This document shows positions 1 to 8,300 of a stretch of DNA of 64,000 nucleotides, one piece after another. The notes beneath the pieces were generated by a model. It was not told where the DNA came from. It searched no databases and worked only from the letters and a program-made list of their open reading frames with translations. The translations under genes were made by a program, and so were the position numbers. Every line of letters starts with the position of its first letter. The first letter of the stretch is position 1. The stretch is taken from the NCBI GenBank assembly GCA_050302175.1, contig JBNLAN010000035.1, forward strand, positions 1 through 64,000, written 5' to 3'. The DNA is from JBNLAN01 sp050302175. Its GTDB lineage: Bacteria; Pseudomonadota; Zetaproteobacteria; Mariprofundales; Mariprofundaceae.

Positions 1-44
1 CATCCGTGCTTGACCACTCGAACCTCCCAGACACAGGAGACTAC

Positions 45-878
45 ATGAAAAAAGCAGCGTTATTGTTATTTTTATTATGCGCCCAGAGTGGACAGGTGAA
101 TGCTGAAAGTGCATTGACTGCATATACCGGCTTCATTTTTAAGCTTTCCGGACCGTCATATGTGGATGGAACTTACCGGCTGGAAGTCGATGATAAAGAA
201 CCTCTGGATTATCCAAGCACTATTTGGATACATGGGGCAAACAGACAAATTTCAAAACTCGAGTTTTTAAAGAAAGGTAAACAGTACGAGACTTATACAG
301 GCAACATTGAGAATGAGAAGTATGTGTCAATAATATACAAAGCTACCGAAGGAAAATCATTCTTTCCCTTTTTGGCATCGACATCAAAGCACACAGATTT
401 ACCCGATAAAATTTTCGAGCGTACATATATTTATTCTTCTGGCGGGCTTAACAACGATATTGAAATGAAAAACAGGATTGAGTCGTTCCTTCTTGGCGAC
501 AAAGCATTCCCGTTTAAAATTGATGACACTACAAAAAACAGTTGCAGTAACTCCCCTCGCAGAACAATTGTGGCGTATAGCAAAGATGACATAAAGCTCT
601 ATTATTACTCAGCCGAATGTACCGATTGGCAAGATGGTCACGTGGAAGGAAAAACCTATTCCACGCTTCTAAAAGCCGATAACGGGTCATTTCAACATGT
701 ATGGGAAAGCCAACAAAATCATGAAACGCTAACAGGGGGAATCATGGCTGATATTGATAACGATTCAAATCCTGAAACCATCATCAGTTACTGGAATGGA
801 ATGGGCGTTCAGCAACTGGTTGAAATCGAAGATGGCAAACTGAAAGAGATCAAAACATTAGTCGTAAGTGGCGACTGA
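45..878 (+). CDS. Secreted protein of unknown function
   Basis: A 277-residue protein that I do not recognise. The ATG at 45 follows a good ribosome binding site (AGGAGA at 35-40) and opens a signal peptide: two lysines, a Leu-rich core, and a likely cleavage after VNA near residue 20. An in-frame start further upstream would bury this signal and is not used. The mature part is rich in Tyr, Lys, Asp and Asn and has two cysteines (NSC, AEC) that could form a disulphide in the periplasm. Near the C terminus an Asp-rich stretch (DIDNDSNPE) resembles the calcium-binding loops of FG-GAP/VCBS repeats, but only one copy is seen. The gene is visibly richer in A+T than its neighbours, which suggests transfer or weak constraint. 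Its upstream context lies outside the window. Confidence 0.75.
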   Translation: MKKAALLLFLLCAQSGQVNAESALTAYTGFIFKLSGPSYVDGTYRLEVDDKEPLDYPSTIWIHGANRQISKLEFLKKGKQYETYTGNIENEKYVSIIYKATEGKSFFPFLASTSKHTDLPDKIFERTYIYSSGGLNNDIEMKNRIESFLLGDKAFPFKIDDTTKNSCSNSPRRTIVAYSKDDIKLYYYSAECTDWQDGHVEGKTYSTLLKADNGSFQHVWESQQNHETLTGGIMADIDNDSNPETIISYWNGMGVQQLVEIEDGKLKEIKTLVVSGD

Positions 879-887
879 CAGAAGCGA

Positions 888-904
888 CGTTGGTCAAACC
901 AACG
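888..904. terminator. Small hairpin between convergent genes
   Basis: CGTTGGT-caa-ACCAACG forms a perfect 7-bp stem with a 3-nt loop, in the 54-nt gap between the secreted orphan (+) and the hydrolase (-). No T-tract follows on either strand, so a terminator role is only inferred from position. Confidence 0.35.
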
Positions 905-932
905 GAGCCTGAATGCCGGGATTGTTGGAGAC

Positions 933-1556
933 CTACCTCTCGCTAATACCAACCCCATCCAGCAAGCGCTGTTGAAGCTCCTGCATGTGCTGAGGGAAGA
1001 AGTGCCCCGCCCCTTCGATCACCTGAAAATTGATATGCGGATGCTTCGCCACCCATGCCTCGACGCTCGCAAATGGTACCAGTTCGTCCGCCGTGCCTGA
1101 AACCACCGTCAGTGGCCGGGTATCGCCATCCAGAAAGGAGAAGTCCCACAGATTCACTGCCGGGGCCACCGCAAACATACGCTCCACACGCGAATCGTTA
1201 CGCGCTGCCTGCAGGCCTGCATAGGTGCCGAACGAAAAACCGGCCAGCCACAGCGGTGAATCGGGATGCATCTCCTGCAACCAGTTCAGCGCCGCTTGCG
1301 CATCTTCCACTTCGCCGTGCCCCGCATCCCAATGGCCTTCGCTCTGCTCCACGCCGCGAAAATTGAAACGCAGCACCGAGCATCCCGCTTCCTCAAAAGC
1401 GCGCGCCATCCAGTAGACCACCTTGTTGCGCATGGTGCCGCCGAAGCGCGGATGCGGATGACAGACCACCACCGCCGGACGATCTTCAGCGCCCTCCTTG
1501 TAGAGCGCCTGCAAACGCCCGGCCGGACCGGGAAAGAATATCGGGTGATGCTGCAT
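933..1556 (-). CDS. Alpha/beta hydrolase (COG2945-like)
   Basis: A 207-residue cytoplasmic alpha/beta hydrolase. The N-terminal half has the HPHPRFGGTM and RFNFRGV motifs of the dienelactone-hydrolase-like COG2945 group. The nucleophile elbow is GFSFG (Ser108); Asp157 (GTADE) and His185 (GAGHFF) complete a plausible catalytic triad. The substrate cannot be read from sequence; family members are usually described as small-ester or acyl hydrolases. Its ATG overlaps the stop of the upstream ArsC-like gene by one base (TGATG), so the two are probably translated together. No signal peptide or membrane segment is seen. Confidence 0.85.
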   Translation of the reverse strand: MQHHPIFFPGPAGRLQALYKEGAEDRPAVVVCHPHPRFGGTMRNKVVYWMARAFEEAGCSVLRFNFRGVEQSEGHWDAGHGEVEDAQAALNWLQEMHPDSPLWLAGFSFGTYAGLQAARNDSRVERMFAVAPAVNLWDFSFLDGDTRPLTVVSGTADELVPFASVEAWVAKHPHINFQVIEGAGHFFPQHMQELQQRLLDGVGISER

Positions 1557-1909
1557 CAGAGATTAAAGAAGTCGCGGTAGCTTGGTTCGGAAAAGCCGAC
1601 CATGAGATGCTCACCCTGCACCAGCACCGGCCGCTTGATTAGCGTAGGGTTCTCTGCCATCAGACGAATCGCTTTGGCTTCATCGACATCGGCCTTGTCT
1701 GACTCAGAAAGCTTGCGCCAGGTCAAACCCCGGCGATTGAGCAGCGTTTCCCAACCGACATCGGCTACCCAGTCTTCGAGCAGGCCGGTATCAAGACCAT
1801 CTTTTCTGTAATCGTGAAAGCTGAAAGGAATATCGTTGGAACGCAGCCATGCGCACGCCTTTTTCATCGTGTCACAATTGGGTATTCCGTAGACGCTGAC
1901 TTCAGACAT
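1556..1909 (-). CDS. ArsC/Spx-family protein, YffB-like
   Basis: A 117-residue thioredoxin-fold protein of the arsenate reductase/Spx superfamily. It starts with YGIPNCDTMKKA, typical of the YffB branch: a single Cys12 and no CxxC. The conserved IKRPVL segment that follows the helical insert is present near residue 90. True arsenate reductases of this family use the Cys plus three arginines; YffB members have no proven arsenate role and are suspected glutathione-dependent reductases, so the substrate is left open. There are no ars genes around it. The ATG at 1909 is the first good start, and the stop overlaps the hydrolase start. Confidence 0.85.
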   Translation of the reverse strand: MSEVSVYGIPNCDTMKKACAWLRSNDIPFSFHDYRKDGLDTGLLEDWVADVGWETLLNRRGLTWRKLSESDKADVDEAKAIRLMAENPTLIKRPVLVQGEHLMVGFSEPSYRDFFNL

Positions 1910-1949
1910 GCGGGTATGCTGACCCGCTCATCCGAAAGCAGCAACCGCC

Positions 1950-2144
1950 TTAATCGCCCATGCACTCGCTGCGATACAGGCAAGGACGAATCTGGCAATC
2001 CGGAATCCGACCGAAACAATCGGAATTGCCTTCGGCAAGCTGGATGGCATGAATCAGATCCGCCTTTGCCAGCTTGGCCGCATTCTTCACACCCAGCTCC
2101 TTGGCTTTGTCGCCCAGCAGCTTCTTGGTTAATTTTTGAGACAT
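1950..2144 (-). CDS. Small SAP/Rho-N-like protein with Cys cluster
   Basis: A 64-residue protein. Residues 1-38 (KKLLGDKAKELGVKNAAKL, then KADLIHAIQLAEG) have the helix-extended-helix pattern of SAP and Rho N-terminal domains, which bind nucleic acid. Residues 42-62 carry four cysteines spaced C-x6-C-x4-C-x5-C (DCFGRIPDC...PCLYRSEC), a possible metal site. A GAGGAG ribosome binding site lies ten bases before the ATG, supporting a real gene despite the size. From memory I associate this layout with short bacterial 'Rho termination factor N-terminal' proteins; the function is unknown to me. It stands alone between the ArsC-like and RibD-like genes. Confidence 0.7.
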   Translation of the reverse strand: MSQKLTKKLLGDKAKELGVKNAAKLAKADLIHAIQLAEGNSDCFGRIPDCQIRPCLYRSECMGD

Positions 2145-2236
2145 CTTTTTACTCCTCTATCCCCTCTCTTCCCGGATTGTAGTTGAAGGAAATCGCGAGT
2201 GCCAAGACAGCTGCGTTAAATTGAAATACGTCGTTT

Positions 2237-3040
2237 CTACAAAGAATACTGCGAAAAAAACTGGCCTTCCCCGGAGTCGTAATAAAGGCTCTGCAAAGCC
2301 GGGCGTACGGTCTCCGGCAAGGCAGCCTCCAGTAAGGTGTGAAAATCGCTTCCGCCCAGAAGGCTCATGTGCGTGGTGAGGAAAAGACGGTCGATAGCCG
2401 AGGCCGAAAGCAGTGTGCGATGCACCTCGGGGCCTGCGATCATATACGCGCTTCGATAACCTGCTTCGATCAACCGCTGGCGCAACAGACCACCCTCCAC
2501 ACTCTTTTTCCCCGCGAAAAGAACCTTCGCTCCGGCAGCCTGAAGCTCGTGCACTCGTCCCGGGTCTGCATCTTCGCTACAAACAATCAAAATACGCCTG
2601 CCGTCCAGACTTTCGATTGCCTGCAACGGAATATCGAGAGATCGGGAGATAATGGCGACATCCGGTTGCGGCTTCATACCCTGCTGCTGCCGCCAAACGG
2701 CCAGATCGTCGAAGCCGGGGCCTTCGCCGACCGGCAACAGATCCTGCGCGCGGCCAGCAGCTAGCTGCCGAAAATAGCGAGCCGAGGTGATCATCACATC
2801 GGACTGGGCGGCGAGCTCCTGATAGAGGCGCCAATCGCGTTTGTTCGCAATGGCTGCAGGCACTTCGTAATCCTGCGTGTCGGCATTATGGAGAGAGATG
2901 CGCCCGTCAAGGCTGGCGATGAAATTCGAGTAGATCAGCACATCGCCCACCTCAGCCTGCCGATGCAGATTCAGGCCAAGGTACAGCCCCTCAAGTGCCA
3001 GTCGCTCGGCTGGTTCCGGAAACAGACGCAGCACGCTCAT
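2237..3040 (-). CDS. RibD C-terminal-domain (DHFR-like) reductase
   Basis: A 267-residue protein made of the RibD_C/dihydrofolate-reductase-like fold. The NFIASLDGRISL motif near residue 40 is the substrate and NADPH-binding strand of pyrimidine reductases. Further matches are YMIAGPEVHRTLL and the C-terminal LFLTTHMSLLGG segment. The N-terminal zinc deaminase domain of bifunctional RibD is absent, and no other rib gene is nearby. It could therefore be a stand-alone 5-amino-6-ribosylaminouracil phosphate reductase or a reductase of another pterin or pyrimidine. It is predicted to be cytoplasmic and NADPH-dependent. Confidence 0.75.
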   Translation of the reverse strand: MSVLRLFPEPAERLALEGLYLGLNLHRQAEVGDVLIYSNFIASLDGRISLHNADTQDYEVPAAIANKRDWRLYQELAAQSDVMITSARYFRQLAAGRAQDLLPVGEGPGFDDLAVWRQQQGMKPQPDVAIISRSLDIPLQAIESLDGRRILIVCSEDADPGRVHELQAAGAKVLFAGKKSVEGGLLRQRLIEAGYRSAYMIAGPEVHRTLLSASAIDRLFLTTHMSLLGGSDFHTLLEAALPETVRPALQSLYYDSGEGQFFSQYSL

Positions 3041-3167
3041 ATCAGCGCCACCAGAGCCGTCATGTTATAAAGAAATCGCTTCATCCTGTTGCGTAAACTA
3101 TCCCCGACAGACGCCATGTCACGCCCGGCAATTGTCATCATCAGAAGAAATAGGCCAGAATCGACAC

Positions 3168-4334
3168 ATGCACATGGACCCCGCACTTCCAAGTATGGTC
3201 GGCAGCATCGTCGCGATTCTGTTGCTCGGCATCCTGATGCGCGCCATGCGCCAGCCGCATGTGGTCGCCTATCTTATCGCAGGCATTGTGCTCGGCCCTC
3301 ACCTGCTCGGCTTTGTGAACGACCATGCCTTGCTGGAGCGACTCGGAGCCTTTGGTGTGGTGATCCTGATGTTTTTTATCGGCATGGAAGTTACACCGCA
3401 GGACCTGCTCGAAAAGTGGAAAACCGCGATTCTCGGTACCCTGTTGCAAGTAGCTGCAAGCGTCGGATTTGCGATTCTCCTCGGATACGTTTTGAACTGG
3501 TCAACCGTACAGAGCGTGCTGATGGGATTTATTCTGGCGCTCAGCAGCACCGCCGTGGTGTTGAACCTGCTACAGGCGCGTAAAGAGCTGGACAGCCGGC
3601 ATGGGCGCGATGCACTCACCGTGCTGCTAACTCAGGATGTGCTGGTGATTCCGATGCTGATTATTATCAGTATGCTGAGCGGCGAAAAGGTCTCTGCATT
3701 CGAGCTCAACCTGCAAATCATCGGCGGCATTCTGCTACTCGGCATCGTGGCATGGATTACCCTGAGCAAGGATTTCAGAATCCCTTTTATCAGCGAAATA
3801 ATCTCCCGTGACCATGAAGTGCAGGTCTTTGCAGCGCTGGTGCTCTGCTTTGGTTTGGCGCTGATCACCGGCTGGTTTTCACTCTCGGCAGCGCTGGGAG
3901 CCTTTGTGGCCGGCATGATTCTGGCAGCCGCACGCGAAACCGAATGGGTGTATGAGAGTCTGGAGCCATTCAAGATCGTATTCGTGGCACTGTTCTTCGT
4001 ATCGATCGGCATGCTGGTCGATATTCCGTTCATCCTCCACAACCTTGGAAGAATCCTGCTGCTGACAGCACTGGTGCTACTGCTTAACACCTCGATCAAC
4101 GCGGTTGTATTCAGGGGGCTTGGCGAAAGCTGGGGGCACGGCATCCTGACCGGTGCCATGCTCGCACAGATCGGAGAGTTCAGCTTTATTCTTGCGGCTG
4201 TCGGCTACACCTCCGGCATCATCGATCCGGCGATCTACAACCTCGTCGTGGCGGTAATCGCGATTTCTCTCATCGTCTCACCGATCTGGATCAGCAGCAT
4301 CAAAAAGCATCTGCTGTCGAAGGACAAAAACTAG
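3168..4334 (+). CDS. CPA2-family monovalent cation:proton antiporter
   Basis: A 388-residue integral inner-membrane protein with about 11-13 hydrophobic segments, matching the Na+/H+ exchanger domain of Kef/CPA2 transporters. Visible signatures are PHVVAYLIAGIVLGP near the start, ALSSTAVVLNLL, LTQDVLVIPML (the Gln-Asp of the ion site), and LGAFVAGMILA with FFVSIGM later on. It lacks the C-terminal TrkA-N/RCK domain of KefB/KefC, so it is the short form without cytosolic nucleotide control. I prefer the ATG at 3168 (a second lies at 3174) over an upstream TTG at 3132, because hydrophobic family sequence begins directly after it; no strong ribosome binding site decides this. Its TAG stop shares the palindrome CTAG (4331-4334) with the convergent gene. 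Confidence 0.88.
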   Translation: MHMDPALPSMVGSIVAILLLGILMRAMRQPHVVAYLIAGIVLGPHLLGFVNDHALLERLGAFGVVILMFFIGMEVTPQDLLEKWKTAILGTLLQVAASVGFAILLGYVLNWSTVQSVLMGFILALSSTAVVLNLLQARKELDSRHGRDALTVLLTQDVLVIPMLIIISMLSGEKVSAFELNLQIIGGILLLGIVAWITLSKDFRIPFISEIISRDHEVQVFAALVLCFGLALITGWFSLSAALGAFVAGMILAAARETEWVYESLEPFKIVFVALFFVSIGMLVDIPFILHNLGRILLLTALVLLLNTSINAVVFRGLGESWGHGILTGAMLAQIGEFSFILAAVGYTSGIIDPAIYNLVVAVIAISLIVSPIWISSIKKHLLSKDKN

Positions 4335-7300
4335 AGCAGCACCCGCTCGATACCGCCATTGCGAATACGCTCGGTGAATACTTTCTGCCAGTTCTCGCCG
4401 TGCAGGTGGCGCATCAACTCCACCACGATGTAGTCGGCTTCCACGCCGGTCTCACTTTCCAGACGCGACAATCCCTGCAGACATGAGGGGCAGGAGGTCA
4501 AAATTTTGGCTCGCTGACCTGCAACCGGCACCTGTCGCTGATCCAGGCACTCCAGCGCAAGCATCATCTCCTCTTCCTTGCGGGCGCGAATCTTGCCGGC
4601 AATGGCCGGCTGCGCCACCGCCATGGTACCTGCCTCACCACAACACTGTTCGGAGGGGACAGAATCAGAGGCCAGCAAACTCTTAATCACCTTCTCACTG
4701 CCCATACGTTTCAGTGGTGTGTGGCAAGGCTCGTGATACATGTAGCGCGCCCCGCTCACATCTTCGACCTTCACACCCTTGGAGACCAGAAACTCGTGAA
4801 TATCGATCAGCGGCGCGCCGGGGAACACCTGCTCGAGCTGATACTCGCTCAACTGATCGTAGCAGGTGCCGCAGGAGACGATTACCGCTTCGAAATCGAG
4901 GTAGGAGATCGCATTTTTCAGACGATGGAACAGCACGCGGTTGTCGTAGCTGATTCTCTGCCCGCGCTCGGCATCACCGCTGGCAGTGGAGGGATACCCG
5001 CAACAAAGGTAGGCAGGCGGCAGCACCACATTATACCCAAGCTCGAACAGCGCCGACTCTGTGGCCAGCCCCACCTGCGAAAACAACCGCTCGGAGCCGC
5101 AGCCGGGGAAATAGAAAACCGCCTTGCCGTTGGATCTGGAAGGATCGCGCAACACCGGGACCACATTCTTCTCGGCACTGTCCACGCCCAGCATCTGACG
5201 CGCTGTTTTTGGTGGCAGGTGCGGCAGCGGACGCTCGACGAAATTAACTACCTGTGCCTTGATGCCCTCGAGATTACGTTTGGCCGCAGGGAGCTTTCGC
5301 GCCAATCCAAAGCGGCGTGCCAGCTTACTGGCAAAACGATGCCCTATATAACCCCAGCGGATCACCGTCTCGCGCATAAAGTTCACCGCATTCGGATTCT
5401 GCATCACCAGGAATGCGAGCGACAGGCGCGAACCTAAATTGAGCCGAGCCTGCCCTTTCTCTTTCAGCAGCTTACGCATCTTTTCCGTCACGTCGCCAAA
5501 ATCGATATTGACCGGGCATGGCTTCTCGCACTTGTGGCAAATGGTGCAGTGATCGGCTACATCGTGCATGCCGGAGAACTGCTCGAAGGAAATACCATCG
5601 CCGGTCTGCGATTCATATAAAAAGGCTTCGATCATGGCGCCAGCTGCCTGAATCTTGTTGCGAGGGCTGTAGAGCATGTTGGTGCGCGGGAAATGGGTGT
5701 TGCACACCGGCTTGCATTTGCCGCAGCGCAGGCATGGGCTAATGGCTTCGGCAAGCTCGGTGAGGTCGGCCGCTTCCATGATCACGGCCTCCATCTCCAG
5801 CAGATTGAAACTTGGCGTATAGGTAAGCTGCAGATCGAGCCCCGGCTGCAACTTACCACGGTTAAACAGATCGTTCGGATCAGCCTTGGAGAGGTATTCC
5901 TTCATCTCACGCAGATAATCGTCATTCATATACGACAGCTTGGTGATGCCGATGCCATGCTCGCCGGAGATCACACCACCCAGCGCCTCGGCCTTGGCCA
6001 TGATCTTCTCCACGGCATGATGCGCCTTCTGCATCATGGCATAGTCATTGGAGTTGACCGGAATATTGGTATGCACATTGCCATCGCCGGCATGCATATG
6101 CGTGGCTACTACGATCCGACTGGAGAGCCCCTTCTTATGCGTCTGCTTAATACCGTTACAAAGCAAGTCGAAACCACGCAGGGTCTCCATGAGCGGCCTC
6201 TCCAGCTCTTTTCGGTAGGAGATGCGCAGCACACCGCGCTGGATTACCCGAAACAGCGCCTCTTTCGGCGCATTATTCACATCACGCAGGTGATGGCCCA
6301 CCTCGCCGGACGGCTTATCGATATTTTTAAGGAAATCCTTCCAGCGCACCTGCACCTCGGAAACCAGGTGCAAACACTGCTCCAGCTTTTCGACCAGATA
6401 CATGGGGTCATCAAGATCGAGGGCCTTGAGCAATAGCGGATCACCTTCCGTCAAACGTTGACGGTGATCGGAAAGATAAGCCTCGATACGCTTGGCGATC
6501 TCGAGCTTGTTGCAGATGGAGAGCTCGATATTGAGATGCTCGATGTAGTCGTTGTATTCCGAGAGGCGATCCAGCGGAATCACCACGTCCTCGTTGAGCT
6601 TGAAGGCTCGCGTATGCCTGGCGATGGCTGCCATACGTCCACGATCGGCCCAAAAGCGCGAACGATCCGCATCGGCAATGGCGATAAAACCCTCGCCATT
6701 ACCCTGCGAAGTGATACGGCAGATATCGGAACATGCCTGCGCCACCTGTTTTTCATCGTCTCCGGAGACGTCGATCAGTAGCACCACGCGCGGCTGTTCA
6801 CGACGGGTCGACTTGCTGGTGTAGTTGATCGCTTTGACGTACTTCTCATCGAAGTGTTCGAGGCCTTCCAGGTGTGCGCCTTTAAAGGCATCGACATGTT
6901 TCTTGATCTCGACCATGGAACTGGTGGCATCCTGCAAATCGTGCCCGAAAAATTCACAGCAGACGGTACGGGTAAAATCGAATGAGCGGTGCAACACGAA
7001 GGTCGCCTCGGTGATGAAGCCGTCAGTTCCCTCCTTCTGCACGCCCGGCAAACCGCCAAGCGCCTTGCGGGTCACGTCCTTACCGAGACCCTCGCGGCGA
7101 AAGGTCGAGCCGTGAATGGTTATCGTTTCAGGTTCGCCGATGGCCGTTTCGCCATCCGCCTCGAAACGGGAGAGGCGGAACTGCACCTCTTCGTCAGCTG
7201 GAATCTTGCCCATATTGTGAGCCACGCGTTCGACCAGTAGCCAATTACCATCCGGCGTCACCATTTTCCAGGAGAGCAGATTATCGACACAGGTACCCCA

Positions 7301-8149
7301 GATCACCGCATGCTTGCCGCCGGCATTGGAGGCGACATTACCACCGATCGTGCAAGCCCAGAGACTGGTCGGGTCGGTTGCAAAAACATGCGGTTTCGAG
7401 GCTTCCATCACACGCCCCGTAACGGCTCCCGCCTGCGCGGTGATGGTCGCTTGCGCCTCTCCACCTATCTCGCACATCTCTATCGGCCCGATGCGATCGA
7501 ACTTCTCGATATTGATCATCACCGATTCGGCATGCAACGGCACCGAGGCTCCGCAAAGTCCGGTACCACCACCGCGCGGAATCACGGTTAACCCCAGCTC
7601 GGCAGCGGCGCGAATCAGGCCGGGGATCTCTTCGGGCGAATCGGGAGTCAGGACACAGAAGGGGTAATGCTGGCGCCAATCGGTGGCATCGGTAGCACTG
7701 TGCGTAAGCGTGAAGGCATCGAATTGGATATTGTTCGGATGAGTGACTTTGGCGAAGGCCCGCTTGGCCCTGCGGCGGCGTTTTGGCTCTTCCTCGAACC
7801 ATGCGTAAAATTCATCGAGCATGCGCTCGGTGCAGGCAGCCACACGCTTGGCACGAGGATTATCGGCAGCACCCTCTTCGATGTGCTGTAGCCGGTCCTG
7901 ATGCAGACGCAGCATGTCATCCAGTCGCTTGCGGTTGCTAAGCAGATCGTTTTTCAGGAATGGGTTGCGCGAAACCACCCAGACATCGCCAAGAATCTCG
8001 AACAACATACGTGCCGAGCGGCCGGTGCGGCGCTGGTGCCGCAATACATTCAGATCGTCCCAGCTCTCCTCGCCCAGAAAGCGGACAACAATCTCTCTGT
8101 CGGAGTACGATGTATAGTTGTAGGGGATTTCACGAATATTATCGGTCAA
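4331..8149 (-). CDS. FAD/FMN and Fe-S oxidoreductase, DUF3683 type
   Basis: A 1272-residue fusion of the parts that glycolate or D-lactate dehydrogenases normally keep as separate subunits. Residues 1-150 form a DUF3683-like N terminus (REIPYNYTSYSDREIV). A FAD-binding_4 domain follows (PRGGGTGLCG near 190-200), then a FAD-oxidase C-terminal domain (HMHAGDGNVHTN, SGEHGIG). Two ferredoxin-like 4Fe-4S motifs sit near 805 (CLRCGKCKPVC) and 868 (CTICHKCEKPC). Two CCG domains complete it (YFPGCG near 1014, CCGYP, HEPCH, CCGEAG). By analogy it oxidises a 2-hydroxy acid and passes electrons to the quinone pool; the substrate is not determinable here. The start is TTG at 8149, with GGGAG eight bases upstream, exactly where family homology begins. 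Confidence 0.9.
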   Translation of the reverse strand: MTDNIREIPYNYTSYSDREIVVRFLGEESWDDLNVLRHQRRTGRSARMLFEILGDVWVVSRNPFLKNDLLSNRKRLDDMLRLHQDRLQHIEEGAADNPRAKRVAACTERMLDEFYAWFEEEPKRRRRAKRAFAKVTHPNNIQFDAFTLTHSATDATDWRQHYPFCVLTPDSPEEIPGLIRAAAELGLTVIPRGGGTGLCGASVPLHAESVMINIEKFDRIGPIEMCEIGGEAQATITAQAGAVTGRVMEASKPHVFATDPTSLWACTIGGNVASNAGGKHAVIWGTCVDNLLSWKMVTPDGNWLLVERVAHNMGKIPADEEVQFRLSRFEADGETAIGEPETITIHGSTFRREGLGKDVTRKALGGLPGVQKEGTDGFITEATFVLHRSFDFTRTVCCEFFGHDLQDATSSMVEIKKHVDAFKGAHLEGLEHFDEKYVKAINYTSKSTRREQPRVVLLIDVSGDDEKQVAQACSDICRITSQGNGEGFIAIADADRSRFWADRGRMAAIARHTRAFKLNEDVVIPLDRLSEYNDYIEHLNIELSICNKLEIAKRIEAYLSDHRQRLTEGDPLLLKALDLDDPMYLVEKLEQCLHLVSEVQVRWKDFLKNIDKPSGEVGHHLRDVNNAPKEALFRVIQRGVLRISYRKELERPLMETLRGFDLLCNGIKQTHKKGLSSRIVVATHMHAGDGNVHTNIPVNSNDYAMMQKAHHAVEKIMAKAEALGGVISGEHGIGITKLSYMNDDYLREMKEYLSKADPNDLFNRGKLQPGLDLQLTYTPSFNLLEMEAVIMEAADLTELAEAISPCLRCGKCKPVCNTHFPRTNMLYSPRNKIQAAGAMIEAFLYESQTGDGISFEQFSGMHDVADHCTICHKCEKPCPVNIDFGDVTEKMRKLLKEKGQARLNLGSRLSLAFLVMQNPNAVNFMRETVIRWGYIGHRFASKLARRFGLARKLPAAKRNLEGIKAQVVNFVERPLPHLPPKTARQMLGVDSAEKNVVPVLRDPSRSNGKAVFYFPGCGSERLFSQVGLATESALFELGYNVVLPPAYLCCGYPSTASGDAERGQRISYDNRVLFHRLKNAISYLDFEAVIVSCGTCYDQLSEYQLEQVFPGAPLIDIHEFLVSKGVKVEDVSGARYMYHEPCHTPLKRMGSEKVIKSLLASDSVPSEQCCGEAGTMAVAQPAIAGKIRARKEEEMMLALECLDQRQVPVAGQRAKILTSCPSCLQGLSRLESETGVEADYIVVELMRHLHGENWQKVFTERIRNGGIERVLL

Positions 8150-8300
8150 ACGAACGGCTCCCTGCCTTCATGGATGACTTAACTTTGAATATGGCGAAGC
8201 ATAATAGCCGCATCACATTAAAAACAGATAAAGAAGTGATGCTTCTTAACTTTCTTGTTGCTCATCTGACGACCAGAGCGACCAGATGCAAGCCACCTGT

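Noticed and set aside
1556..1909. Arsenate reductase
   Set aside because: The YffB-type opening and lack of ars neighbours make an arsenic role unsupported.
8231..8247. AAGAAG-tgatg-CTTCTT hairpin as terminator of the CheB/CheR gene
   Set aside because: Weak A-T-rich stem and the T-run on the minus strand is about ten bases too far; could not be supported.
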